Shown here: positions 21,501-33,046 of the stretch, in pieces
Layout: every line of letters begins with the position of its first letter
How positions within the stretch are numbered: position 1 is the stretch's first letter
Assembly: GCF_052324685.1 (NCBI RefSeq)
Contig: NC_135228.1
Coordinates: 13,030,420-13,094,419 of the forward strand
DNA: 64,000 nt
Reading direction: 5' to 3'
DNA from: Brachyhypopomus gauderio
Lineage: Eukaryota; Chordata; Actinopteri; Gymnotiformes; Hypopomidae
The notes under the pieces: generated by a model
Seen by the model: the letters and a program-made list of their open reading frames with translations, nothing else
Told to the model about the DNA's origin: nothing
Database searches by the model: none
Translations under genes and position numbers: made by a program

Positions 21501-24500
21501 CCTTTCACAAGAGGCAGCAGAGACTTAAATAGACTTAAAACACTCCCGTATCTCCGCAAGACCAGGAGGACTTTGCCCCTTTGCTCTCTCAAGTGCTGTG
21601 TTGACACAGAAAACAGGCCGGGCAGAACACATGCCAGAAGAACACTGAGATCCATTCGCAGGCCTCCCCCTGCGTGCTGGTGAGGGAGTGGAGCTCAACC
21701 AGGCTGTGAGATCAGGTAGGTGCACATGTCACAGTGCAGTAAGGCCTTGGTGGAGGGGCGTCAGGGGGGGAGGCAAGTTGGGGGTTGGGGTGCTCAAGCT
21801 GGCCCTTCACGGCTCCCCCGGAACAAAGACCCACTTATGCTGCCAGTGCTGACAGCTGAAAACATCTTTAAGCTTAGGCCATGGCAATGACTGTCTCCAT
21901 GTGCTTGTGAGAATGGAAAAGGAAGAGAACACGGAAAACAATAACGGCAAATTGACATTTTCATTGGAAATCTGGACATCTTTTTTAATTCAAAACGATT
22001 AAACCAAACCGTGATCCTACGTAATCAAATATTAGTTAGCTAAAATGCAGTCTTCACCATTTGTAACTTAGAGCAGAAGCTAGCAGAGACTACATCTCAG
22101 AAACCAATTTGTGTACATTTCATAAGAGACAGGAGTACACGAGCGTGCTGGAGCCTTGTCCGGTCTAACCGTGATCCAGGCCCGTAGCTGGCCATCACCT
22201 CCTGTTGTCTGCGGACGGCTGTGACCAGCCTGCCCGGAGAGCGTTAGCCCCCCAACCCCAGGCCTCCCCCCCTCCTCCCCCCTCATCCCCCCCCCCCCCC
22301 CTCCTCCAGTGCAGCTGTTGTTTTCCAGGCTCAGGGGCTGTGCGGGACACGGAGACGAGCGCAAGGCTTAGTGCAGCCCTTTGTCTCAGCCGGGGATGAT
22401 GGCAAGGTACCCCTCAGCCTAGCACCACGAGCAGTGAGCCCCAAACTGGGACGGTCTGCAGCCAACAGGAAAGAAAAGGTCCTCCATGATTCAGTTAGGA
22501 GTTTACATAAGGACACCTACATTTTGCATAAACAAATCGCAAACAAGTCATAAGCAATGTCTTGGTCGCAAGCCGTCACCTTTTCTGGACTGCTATTAAT
22601 ATATTCATATAACTTTTCCATCTTATTGTGAAACACTGTCTTTTGCCTAAACAGAAGAATTGAATCATACATTCTTGGAGGAAACTTAATTTGGCCAAAG
22701 CATGCAGGATCAGATAAATTAGCAAATTTGTCTGTTTTATTGTAATGGCCTTTGTGCTTTTAAACAGTGCTCAGAGAAACCAGCTGGCTGAAGACAGTGG
22801 ATTCTCTGAATGCTTCCTTGAACAGACAGAGGCATCCCAAAGCCAAGTTTTCTTGTTTGGCCTCTGCCATTTCTTAGACTATTTTTTTCCGAGCTTGTTT
22901 GTACATTTAGAAAACCGTTTTGTCCTGCCAGCTCCTTTTCCCTCTCCTGGCTTATGCAAGGTAAAGATTATGTGGCAAAGCACTTCCTGAGGAAACATGC
23001 TGACGGCACTCCAGGAGCGACTGTTATGCTAATCTGGCTGTGTTTAATGCCACAGAAGGTTTGTGGCCCGAGCAGGGAAATTCACCATGAAACACAACAG
23101 CTCCGAGCAGGAAGCCAAGATCCAGCAGAGGAAGTAGGAGGGAGCAAACATGGCAGAAGCAGCATGGCTCTACCCCCCCCCCCCCTCCATCACCCCTCCA
23201 CCCCCGGCTGGGATTGACTCGAACGAGTGGGGCAGCATTTTGTTGTGGGGGGGGGGGGGGGGGTTCGTCGCTACCCAATTTTACAGCTGGATGGAGAGCT
23301 TCAATGGAGTCACTGAAGCTGGAGCTAGACAAAAGACCATTAGCCAAGCGAGCACGTCAGCCCAGGATTTCCTGGCTTATGCCACAAAAAAAGACTTCCA
23401 GGCACAATTGTCGCGCCACAAGGAATGAAATCCCTGTACTGGAGAGGAGCTACAGGACAGCAATCCATGCCCAGGCATGGAATTTCACTATAGCTTCGTA
23501 TGTTGGCATTTCCATTGGCGCGTACAAATCCGGGGCTTTTTCTCCGATGTGGCCAGTCGCTGGAATCCAGCGGCGTGCCATCAATACACATAACGGGGCA
23601 TGAAAAGCAAACAAAAGGTGCGTGGGTGGGTAGTTCAAACACGGCTCTCAAGATCAAACACACAGGCACAGTGAACCAGGAACGCCAGGCCACCATATGC
23701 CGCTCGGCAGCACAGGGCTTGCACGGAAGCGGCCGGCCCTTGTGAACGAGCCCCGACTGACTTTGTGCCAGCCCGCCGCACTGACCTCTCTTTGTGGTGT
23801 TCGCTGCCGGCCCTTTACCCAGATTAACTACCTATTTCAAAGCAGAATACCAACGGTTTGCCTCTGTGAAAGGGAATACTCTACTATTCATCTGGAGCTA
23901 TTCATCTCCCACAATCTCATCCGTCTATTGAATGAGATCTTATTTAATAGACCTACTCCCTGGCTCTGTGCTAGTGTGGACAGCACTTCCTCCCGAATTT
24001 CTCGCGATAATGGCATATTTTACTGCCAAAAACCCCCAGAGCACACTTCATTATAAAAAGAATCTGAACCTATTACCTACAAATGCATAAAAGCTCAGCT
24101 TGACACCAGCATCACTGTGCTATTGTGTAGCCTATTTTGCCACCAGTAATTGGATGTTGCATTAAAACTCTGAAATTTCTGCCAACCAGTCAGACCCAGG
24201 GGAGAATAAGCGAGTTTATGATATTTACCGGCAGTGGAACGGGGGGGGGGGGGGGGGGGTGTAATGGGCAGAAGCTCATTTGCATATGCATTCTGTATGG
24301 CTCTATCCCCTCTCCCTCTCTCTGTCCATTAAAATTTTGATTTTTCTTTCCGGTCACTACTTAGCACTTCTCAGCAGTAACTGTCGGCCTGGCCACCATC
24401 CTCATCCCTCCTGTCCCTCCTCTTCCTCCGACCGACGACGACGTCCAATACAGCCGGCACTTCCTACCGGCTCAAGAAGAGGATATAAGCTTCTTAAAAG

Positions 24501-24700
24501 CAGAGCTGGAGGTGAAAGGCAGCAGTGGAGGGTGGCTGTGTTTGTCTTGAGCCTGGCGTTTGGGTGGCTAAAGCAAACGCTGGGGGGGGGCTGCTGAACC
24601 GGGCTGGCTCCGCTCCTTCAGAAAGGGCCCAACAGAGCGGCCATTGTGTGCGGCGAACAGGAGAAGGCACTGATCACAAGCACCAAAGTGAAAGATCCCT
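17729..24700. other. Gene-poor interval downstream of fgfr4, middle part
   Basis: No gene is recognised. It has a CA microsatellite at about 18525-18554, G or C runs at 19470-19489, 22287-22301, 23247-23263 and 24241-24259, and G+C-rich patches near 19230-19740, 21560-21800, 22130-22470 and 23040-23300. An octamer-type ATTTGCAT sits in CTCATTTGCATATGCATT near 24273-24290. Such patches could be cis-regulatory elements, but that cannot be shown from one sequence. Confidence 0.5.
20052..20089. repeat. Perfect 13-bp hairpin with 12-base loop
   Basis: CTCCATTACAGGG (20052-20064) and CCCTGTAATGGAG (20077-20089) are exact reverse complements around the loop TATTTAGCAATT. The flanks do not extend the pairing, so it is a short isolated stem. 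It does not match any RNA gene I recognise. Confidence 0.85.
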
Positions 24701-24733
24701 TCCTCCCTAAATCCTGAGGTTGGCTAAGAAGTC

Positions 24734-25353
24734 AAAGGCAGCTCTATTATTTCACCTTGTTGTGTGCACAAAGGCAGCTCTATTATTGCACCTTGTTGTG
24801 TGCACAAAGGCAGCTCTATTATTGCACCTTGTTGTGTGCACAAAGGCAGCTCTATTATTGCACCTTGTTGTGTGCACAAAGGCAGCTCTATTATTTCACC
24901 TTGTTGTGTGCACAAAGGCAGCTCTATTATTGCACCTTGTTGTGTGCACAAAGGCAGCTCTATTATTGCACCTTGTTGTGTGCACAAAGGCAGCTCTATT
25001 ATTGCACCTTGTTGTTTGCACAAAGGCAGCTCTATTATTGCACCTTGTTGTGTGCACAAAGGCAGCTCTATTATTGCACCTTGTTGTGTGCACAAAGGCA
25101 GCTCTATTATTGCACCTTGTTGTGTGCACAAAGGCAGCTCTATTATTTCACCTTGTTGTGTGCACAAAGGCAGCTCTATTATTGCACCTTGTTGTGTGCA
25201 CAAAGGCAGCTCTATTATTTCACCTTGTTGTGTGCACAAAGGCAGCTCTATTATTGCACCTTGTTGTGTGCACAAAGGCAGCTCTATTATTTCACCTTGT
25301 TGTGTGCACAAAGGCAGCTCTATTATTTCACCTTGTTGTGTGCACAAAGGCAG
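24734..25353. repeat. 36-bp minisatellite, 17 full copies plus a partial
   Basis: The unit starts AAAGGCAGCTCTATTATT and continues with (G or T)CACC, TTGTTGTG and TGCAC; period 36. Copies start every 36 bases from 24734 to 25310, and the first 8 bases of an 18th follow at 25346. The copies are nearly identical: the main variable site is one base (G or T) in the TTATT(G/T)CACC part, with the order T G G G T G G G G G G T G T G T T from left to right. Copy 8 also has a TTTGCAC variant. Because 36 is divisible by 3, several frames on both strands stay open throughout with a 12-residue period. That openness is a property of the repeat and is not evidence of a gene. Confidence 0.97.
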
Positions 25354-25359
25354 CGCTGC

Positions 25360-28300
25360 TCGGTGGCGACGTGCGGCTGAGGAACGGCGTGCAGCAGCAA
25401 GGTCATGTTGTTCGTCACTGGTGACACAAACCCTCCCTAAGAGGGTTAATGACCACTGCTTCCTCCAACATGACCAGTGTCTGACTTCAGCCATGCAATT
25501 CTGAACTGTTTCTGTGTATTAACACCATGCTGTTAGCTATAGGGTTATATAAACACTCAATTCTATTACTTTCTCAGCTCCTTCACTCCCATACACATAT
25601 GATATATGTTGGTTACACACGAATGACCCTTAACCCAACCTTAAGCTCAAACAAGTGTTTTCTCACTCATTCTAAATGGACTCTGCTATGCCAACTGGCA
25701 ACTACACCGACTGAAGGTGCTGGACCTGGTGGATCACTCACACAGCTGTAGTACAAGCATCTACCAGACCCTGCCAGCACCCTGAAAGGGGGTTATTGTC
25801 CGGGGCCGTGATAGGACCAGCTCTCGCCCCTGCCCTTCCAGCCTGTTTTCATTAGCTCCCCTGCTCATGCCACAACCACAGATCTGCTTCGCATTCAGCC
25901 GATCAAAGCTCGGGGAAAGGGTCCTGTAATGCAATAATGGGTGTCCACGGGGGAGCCCTTCTCTGGGAAAGTGCAATAGGTTAGAATATCAGCGATATTT
26001 GCCGGCCAAGCGTAACCGTTCACCTGTTGTCTGGTCTGGCTGGCCACTCCGTTCCCACTTCCTCGGACACTTAAACGCTGGAAATGACATCCATCTGTTG
26101 GCTGCGGCAATGTGTGGAAGATACTTCCTCTTCAGGGCAAAGTTGAAGAGTTGTGTCTTCTAAGTAGATCAGTGCCATTCCAGAAAGAGCAATTACTCAG
26201 CAACGTGGTATGTTATCAGAGATGTGTCGGGTTTCGAATATCATAAACTTTAGCTAGTCCTCAGGGGAGTTTCGACACACAAGAAATGGGCCTCAAAGCC
26301 CCATACTGTCTCATGGATTAATTAAAATGAATAAGGAAAGATTCAGAAAATGATTTTGCAGCAATTTGCTTTTACAGATTTTTGCTTTTGTTTGTTCCTT
26401 AGTCTTGTGTAGGGCTAGTTTAAAATTTTTATTTTGTAAACAAATCAAACAAGGACTCTGAACGTGTTTTTCTTTAAAAGCTGCATTGTGTGGTGCTGTG
26501 CGTATCATGTGGCAGAGGTCCTGACAGGTGGCTATCCAAACTGCACATTCACAGGTTGTAGCACTTAGTCCCAGCCTGACTGCTGCAGATTAAGTGTGTC
26601 CATCTGTCAGAAGAATTAGATGTAATCTGCAGGAATTTTTAGATTGTGGAGGGGTTTGCTCTGGTCGGGGAGAGACAGTAATCTGAAGCCTGTAGCCACC
26701 TGCACTGGCCTCAGAGCGCTCAGGAAATAGACAGCATGAGGCTTCCTTTCTCAGAGAGGGCGAGTTCACACTTGAAAATCATACAGACATATGTTGTCAC
26801 ATTATAAGAGCCATGCAGTGTGGGATTCAATTAGCATAAATGTACATTGAACTTAAGGAGAAACAAGTGTTGGTGTCGACACCTAATCTGAGGGATACAA
26901 TAAAATACAACAACGCTGTACAACACAAGGCAGTTCCAGTGCCATTAATAGACCAGACAGTTTGAGTGCACAGCTCTTCTTACAAGAGCATGATTAGATT
27001 AACTTCAAGTGCTATAGGGCCACAACAGGGCTGATTTCCTTTCAGTGACTTAGGGCAAAGGAAGTTAGGAAATATACTAGGATGGCTACAAGTGTTGAAC
27101 TTTAAAAAAATAATAATTAAAAAACTTTGAGTTTGTGTCTTACTGCACTCATTGTACACTTCATAAAGTTTCATGAAGGCCTTGCACTGAACACCACCCT
27201 AACTGACTTTGCACTGGCTACCCGAGTGGAGTGGGTGTCCAACCCCCAGTGGAGGTGCTAGGATTACTGTGCTAGCGTTAGGTTCCCGCCGCACGGTGCC
27301 TCTCCTCCCCACCTCCGCCATACCATTCCGCTCCCCTTCACCGTACTGAAACGACAGCCGTTCAGAATCGGGCCCGCCGCCTCCCTGCTCCCGCGGCCCA
27401 GTCCTGGCTGTTCCCATAGTTTCATCGTCAGGGCGAAGCAGACCTTGGCCGACAGGCAAACAAGCGTTCGACCTTCTCTTATCTCTGGCTCAGAGTCTTT
27501 CCCCATGCCTGTTGGATTAGGTCAGCCCAACATCCGATTTGGGTTATGAAACAGCATTGCTGCAACAACCCCCCCCCCCCCCCCCCAACCCCAAACAAAA
27601 AAAAAAGGTTTGAAATCTTTGGCAATGCTAAATCTTAGAATAACACTTTAGAGGACACATATGTTTAATCTGAAACTGGACATGCAGGCCACAACGTGTT
27701 TGTTTTTGAAGGATAGGTTTTTCAAAAGATATTGCAAAACCTCAAGAGGAAGGTTTGTTCCTTTTGGAGACAGAGTCATGGCTAGCTCAACCTCAGAGGA
27801 AAACACGGGCAAACAGCTGTGTTGTTCTTTTGTTACTCTTGCATATCTAATGAGACTCTGAAAAAGGAGCTTTCTAGACAGTTTGGTGACAGAAACATAT
27901 TTCATGGAAATCCCCAAGGTTAAACATTTCTTCATCCCAAGGCAACTATAATTTACATCTATTGTAATGCATCTGCACACATACTTGAGTTAACACTGAC
28001 TTCTAATGCTGTTCAAAGGAAAGTTAGTTAATCAGCCATGTTAAAAACATCTAGAGGCTTTTCTGGTTAACAGCATACTGAAATTCATTTTCAAGCACCC
28101 AACAGTGAAAAGACTATTAAACTAGTGCAGCTGTAAATGACAATGAGCTCAGTCAGTTCATTTCCATGTGGCCCACTCTTACCACCTGTGATTCCCATTT
28201 GGTGTGTGTTCACATAGGCTTTGAGACATTGACTTAAGAACGTCTCCTTCCCAGAATCTGTCCAAAAGGAAAACAGTGAACACCCCCCTCGTCTCCCACC

Positions 28301-30900
28301 ATATCTACAGTTTCTCACCCAGCGTGTATTGAAGGGTAATACAGGCTTGAGCATACAGGGCTCCATGCTTTTCATTGCAGGGCCTGTCAGTTAGTAGAGA
28401 CCATAATAATAGAAGGCTGTGTGGAACGTCTTGTTTACAATATGTCTGCACTCAATCAGACCATAGGCTAAGAATATAATGACTGAATTAGTGATGCCAT
28501 TTACGGGGACCTTCCACATGTGGAAATAAAAAAGAACAAAACCAAAAAAATAACTTCCTTGTGTACGCTACAGTCTAACAACTAAATGTGCTCAGACAAA
28601 AAGCAACATTCTTCAACATGGTACTGTTCTGAAGTTTTTGAACTGTGCATTCACTTCAGTTCCAGCAGGATAATTAAACAAACTAAAGGGACGTTGACCA
28701 AACATGTCTTTAGTAAACAGCTTAATCATTTGCTCAACTGGAGATCCAGGACTCAGTGCTCAATGCATAAGAGGAGTTTAAATCAGAATAAGTGTGCCTG
28801 AATCTAAGAGTCTTTTGTGTCTAAACCTGGCAAAATTTTAAAAATCCTATTTTTATACAATTCAAATTATTTTTTAACTTAGATATACTACTAAATTATG
28901 GTTTCTATAATTGCCTCCTGATATTTTTAAGTTCTTAACAACAGAATGTTTCCTCAAAGTGATCGTGGTAGCTATGGGTGTGCAGCAAAACCATTAGATA
29001 TTAATAATTTCATAAAGACTTACAATTGGCTGAATAACAGTAGTTAGACATTATTCAATTTGGGATTACACCATTGCTTTACTGTTACAGAGTTACCTAA
29101 AATAATTTTTCCAACATTAATACAGTGAGAACAGAGACCAATTAAACTAGAACCAATGAAACTTCTAAATTTGGATCAATTTATGGTCTCTCCAATCAGT
29201 AAAAGATTTTCTCCAGTCAGGACACTGGTGAGAGCAACTCAACAAGGCTAATCTCTCAGCAGTCAACACGCACGCTTACGGAAAAACTAACGACGGCACA
29301 TTTGGCTGGTTGGAGGCACACAGGAATCTGTGTGCTGGCCAGATATGGAGCGGCACTGTTTATACACCAATGGCGCCTCAGCAGAGGGGGGTAGAGCGCC
29401 TCACGCCCCTGTGAATGGAGGGGCCCCAGACACCTCCCCTCACTGAGTAAATAGATCTTATCAATGAAAACAGTGAACGCTCCTCCTACTTCCCCTCGTT
29501 TTTTATGAATGGAAGACTACCTATGCCAAAACTAGACCTCATTCACCTTTATTACTTTAAAGGAATGTACCAATGGGCTGTAGAATGAGGAAAACATAAA
29601 TTGCACATTATTAAAGACGCTGTTTCTATATAGCTGGGGAGCTGGTCACTTTAATGAGCATTTAGAACACAAATGTTGGTTACCAGTTCAGTGCCAAATC
29701 AGGGTATGCTTTTTTAGTAATGATTCTAAATGGGGTTCATATTTTCAAGAGAAATGCCTTTTATGTGCTGCAACCTCATGAAGTGTAAGGAAAGACAACT
29801 GACGTAATATAGAATGTGTTCAGTATATAGTAAAAGTATATGACAATGTCGCCATCTAGAGGACAGTGGGCAAAAATGGTATGAGGACAAAAAATGTCAG
29901 TTACATGTCATATATTATCCTAACAAGCAATTTCAGATAAGTATAGCTTTAAAAAACTAGCAAAACATTAAAAAATAAATACCCCCCCCCCCCCCCCCAA
30001 AAAATCATTTTTTCATTTTAAAAAAGACATCTAATCATTCACATCAGAAAAGCCATTATGTTACCGGTAAGGTTAGGTCAGCAGGCAACACTTTGTTTTT
30101 ACACTGCTTTAAAGACCAACAATCCAACCTTGAAATCTCAACAAAACATCCAAACAAACAATACTCAAATCAAGTATTCGGCTTGCTATACATGACTTCA
30201 TATTACAGTATAAGAGCTTCAGCTTCATGACCATAGCTTTGTTTATAGCGTTTCCTGGAGTGTGTGCTAACAGCAAAACTGTAGTCTGTCATTCTGTAAT
30301 GGACTGTTATAATGGATTGGCTATTAGACATCACACATTTTTTATGCAAGTGTGTTTGTATGTATATATGCACATACAAAAACGTGCATGTTTTTGTGAA
30401 CATGAAGAATTGAAAGAACTGTGTCACACACACACACACAAAATTCATTGCTACATCTGCCAGAATGAATTATTTCAAATGGCATTAAAAACTCAACCAA
30501 CTGTTCATTATGCAATTTCCTATTTAGCTGTCAAGCATCAAAAACAACTATTAACTTAGGGCCTATAGTACTGTACCTCTGAATCAAAAAAGAAAAGTCA
30601 GGCCTAAAGTACATCTTACTAGATCTGTCCCCAGAACTCCAAACACTCTCCATTTTAAAATGTCCCCGCTAAAGGAAAAAAATAATAAATTGTAAAAATT
30701 ATTGCATGATTGGTCAATGCAGACATTACAATAGTTCATGGCTGGAATTTACACCAATGCCAGTCCCACAACACAAACTTAAAACTACATTCCTATAAAC
30801 AAACAGAACATTTACTGTTTTGACTCTGATGTTGCACATTCTACATCTTAAGTTTCACTCCACAAGATAAAATGTCTTTGTCCCCTCTTTCACATATAAA
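25360..30900. other. Gene-poor interval before znf346, last part
   Basis: No gene is recognised. Contents seen: C runs at 27569-27586 and 29982-29998, a G+C-rich patch at about 27220-27500, and a second compact patch at about 29220-29500 surrounded by AT-rich DNA. The remaining sequence is AT-rich with scattered short frames that lack splice sites and family likeness. Confidence 0.5.
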
Positions 30901-30907
30901 CACACAC

Positions 30908-31876
30908 ACTCACCAGCCACTTTATTAGGTACACCTTGCTAGTACCAGGCATAGATTCAACAAGGTATTGGAACTGACATGATCGCATCAAACAGTTGCT
31001 GCAGATTTGTCGGCTGCACATCCATGATGTGAATCTCCTGTTCCACCACATCCCAAAGGTGCTCTATTGGATTGAGATCTGGTGACTGTGGAGACCATTT
31101 GAGTACAGTAAACTTATTGTCGTATGTAAGATACCAGTTTGAGATGATTCGCGCTTTACTACATGGTGTGTTATCCTGCTGGAAGTAGCCATCAGAAGAT
31201 GGGTACATTGTGGTCATAAAGGGATGGTCAGCAACAATACTCGGGTTGGCTGTAGCATTGACATGATGCTCAATTGGTACTAAATCTCACATTGTATGAT
31301 TTTGGTGAGCTTTTGTAAATTATAGCCTCAGGTTCCTGTTCTTAATGCACAGGAGTGGCACCCAGTGTGGTCTTTTGCTGCTGTAGCCATCCACCTCAAG
31401 GTTCGACATGCTGTGCATTCAGAGATGCTCTTCTGCATGCCTCGGTTGTAACTATTAGTTATTTGAGTTACTGTTGCCGTTCAATCAGCTCGAACCAGTC
31501 TGGCCATTCTCCTCTGACATCTGGCATCAACAAGGCATTTGAGCCCACAGAACTGCCGCTCACTGGATATTTTCTCGCTTTCTGACCATTCTCTGTAAAC
31601 CCTAGAGATGGTTCTGTGTGAAAATCCCAGTAGAACAGCAGTTTCTGACATACTCAGACCAGCCCGTCTGGCACCAACAACCATGCCACGTTCAAAGTCA
31701 CTTAAATCATCTTTCTTCCCCATCCTGATACTCGGTTTGAACTGCAGCAGATCGTTTTGGCCATGTCTACTGGCCTAAATGCATTGAGTTGCTGCCATGT
31801 GATTGGCTGATTCAACATTTGCGTTAATAAGCAGTTGGTACAGGTGTACCTAATAAAGTGGCCAGTGGGTGAGTGT
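30908..31876 (-). mobile_element. Tc1/mariner-type transposon copy A, internally deleted
   Basis: The ends are inverted repeats: CCACTTTATTAGGTACACCT near 30917-30936 and its reverse complement near 31845-31865, extending outward to CACTCAC. Read on -, the element still shows an N-terminal transposase piece (31723 down to 31481; starts MGKKDDLSDFERG, with the paired helix-turn-helix region ending SRVYREW). It also shows a C-terminal piece (31217 down to 30957) with the DDE-domain motif SPDLNPIEHLWD. The middle is missing: the frame jumps from the region after GLRRMGYSS-like sequence to the C-terminal part. A first catalytic Asp block is therefore lost and the copy is non-autonomous. A TA target duplication cannot be read because the right flank is itself TA/TG repeat. 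A typical complete Tc1 element is about 1.2-1.6 kb. Confidence 0.88.
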
Positions 31877-31903
31877 GTGTATATATATATCTATCTATCT
31901 ATC

Positions 31904-32185
31904 TCAATGGACTTTATTTTCATGACTATTTAAATTGTAGATTCACTGAAGGCATCAAAGCTAAGAATGAACATGCGGAGTTATGTAACAAAAAAAGTGA
32001 AATAACTGAAAACATGTTTTATATTCTAGTTTCTTCAAAATAGCCACCCTTTGCAAAGGCAAACATGTTTTCAGTTACTTCACGTTTTTTGTTAAGTACA
32101 TAACTCCACATGTATTCATTCAGTTTTGATGCCTTCAGTGAATCTATAATTTAAAGTCATGAAAGAAAAAAGAAAGCGCATTGAT
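31904..32185. mobile_element. Fold-back MITE made of two Tc1/mariner-like terminal repeats
   Basis: The left arm (about 31904-32020) and right arm (about 32061-32185) are imperfect reverse complements over more than 110 bases. They share blocks such as GATTCACTGAAGGCATCAAA / TTTGATGCCTTCAGTGAATC and AAAACATGTTT / AAACATGTTTT. The 40-base loop contains AAAATAGCCACCCTTTGC. From memory, similar sequence forms the long terminal repeats of a Tc1-like family widespread in fish. No transposase is present. It sits about 30 bp from Tc1 copy A, separated by TG/TA/(TCTA)n repeats. Confidence 0.8.
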
Positions 32186-32189
32186 TATA

Positions 32190-33040
32190 TATGTGTGTGG
32201 CTTCCTTGTGTGCGACTTGTGGCCCAAGTCACTTTAAAAAGATACCATGCTGCTCAGCATGAAGAATTTGTCCACTTGAGTCATGACGCACACAAAACAG
32301 AACATAAATGTTTGCCAGTCAGCACAAAATGGCTCCTTCGTTACCTGCAGTCCCCAGACACTGACCCTAACGTCAGGTTGCTGTACCATCATGGTTTCGT
32401 AACCAGGCAGGTACAATGGTGAAATAGTAAAACGGAAATGTCAAATTTTAAAACGGTACCTACTGCCCTCCATTGGTCAAATGAAGTAATGTAACCTCTG
32501 TAATGACTTCACATTAGATATGATTCTTTTTAGCTAAAACAATACATTTATAGCTACAGGAACCTCTTTCCTGAATTTACTCCAAAGTGCCACTCTTATA
32601 TTGACTATGTTTTCAAACAAAATTCAGAAAACAAAAATAAGTAAACAAACGTCTGAACTAAACACAAAATTGGACTAAATACAACCAGAACCTGTATGTA
32701 GTGTTGATCTATCAATGTAACATATTGCAAAATTACAGACTGACTGACTTCATTTCAAACTGCACTGAAATGAAACACATACTAAAAATGCCCTATTAGG
32801 GGAAAAACAGCACGATGTGTTGATGAGTTTTGCATTCCTTCGTTTTCCGATAGGATGAAGAGTATGGAGGTTAGATGTCAACACTTGCCTATGTCCAAGT
32901 GAGAAAGATACACCAAATATAAAGAGGAGCTGAGAAGAGCAGAAGCTGGCATTAGAAGGTGCGCAGTACAGACGCTGTGTGCGCCTCGACAGAAGCAGCT
33001 TGCCCCAAACGTGTGGAAGGGCAGTGACGGCTAAAAGAAT
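32190..33040. other. Probable 3' flank or 3' UTR of znf346
   Basis: Lies beyond the znf346 stop codon on the - strand. It is AT-rich with no other coding signal. I see no clear AATAAA on the - strand close to the stop, so the 3' UTR end is not placed. Confidence 0.4.
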
Positions 33041-33046
33041 GCCCCC

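Noticed and set aside
24720-25504. Open frames of 207-256 codons across the minisatellite on both strands
   Set aside because: They exist only because the repeat unit is 36 bases (a multiple of 3) and lacks stops in those frames. There are no splice sites, domain or family likeness.
30203-30559. Overlapping open frames on both strands near 30.2-30.6 kb
   Set aside because: They contain a CA repeat and AT-rich sequence, show no homology and have no splice context.
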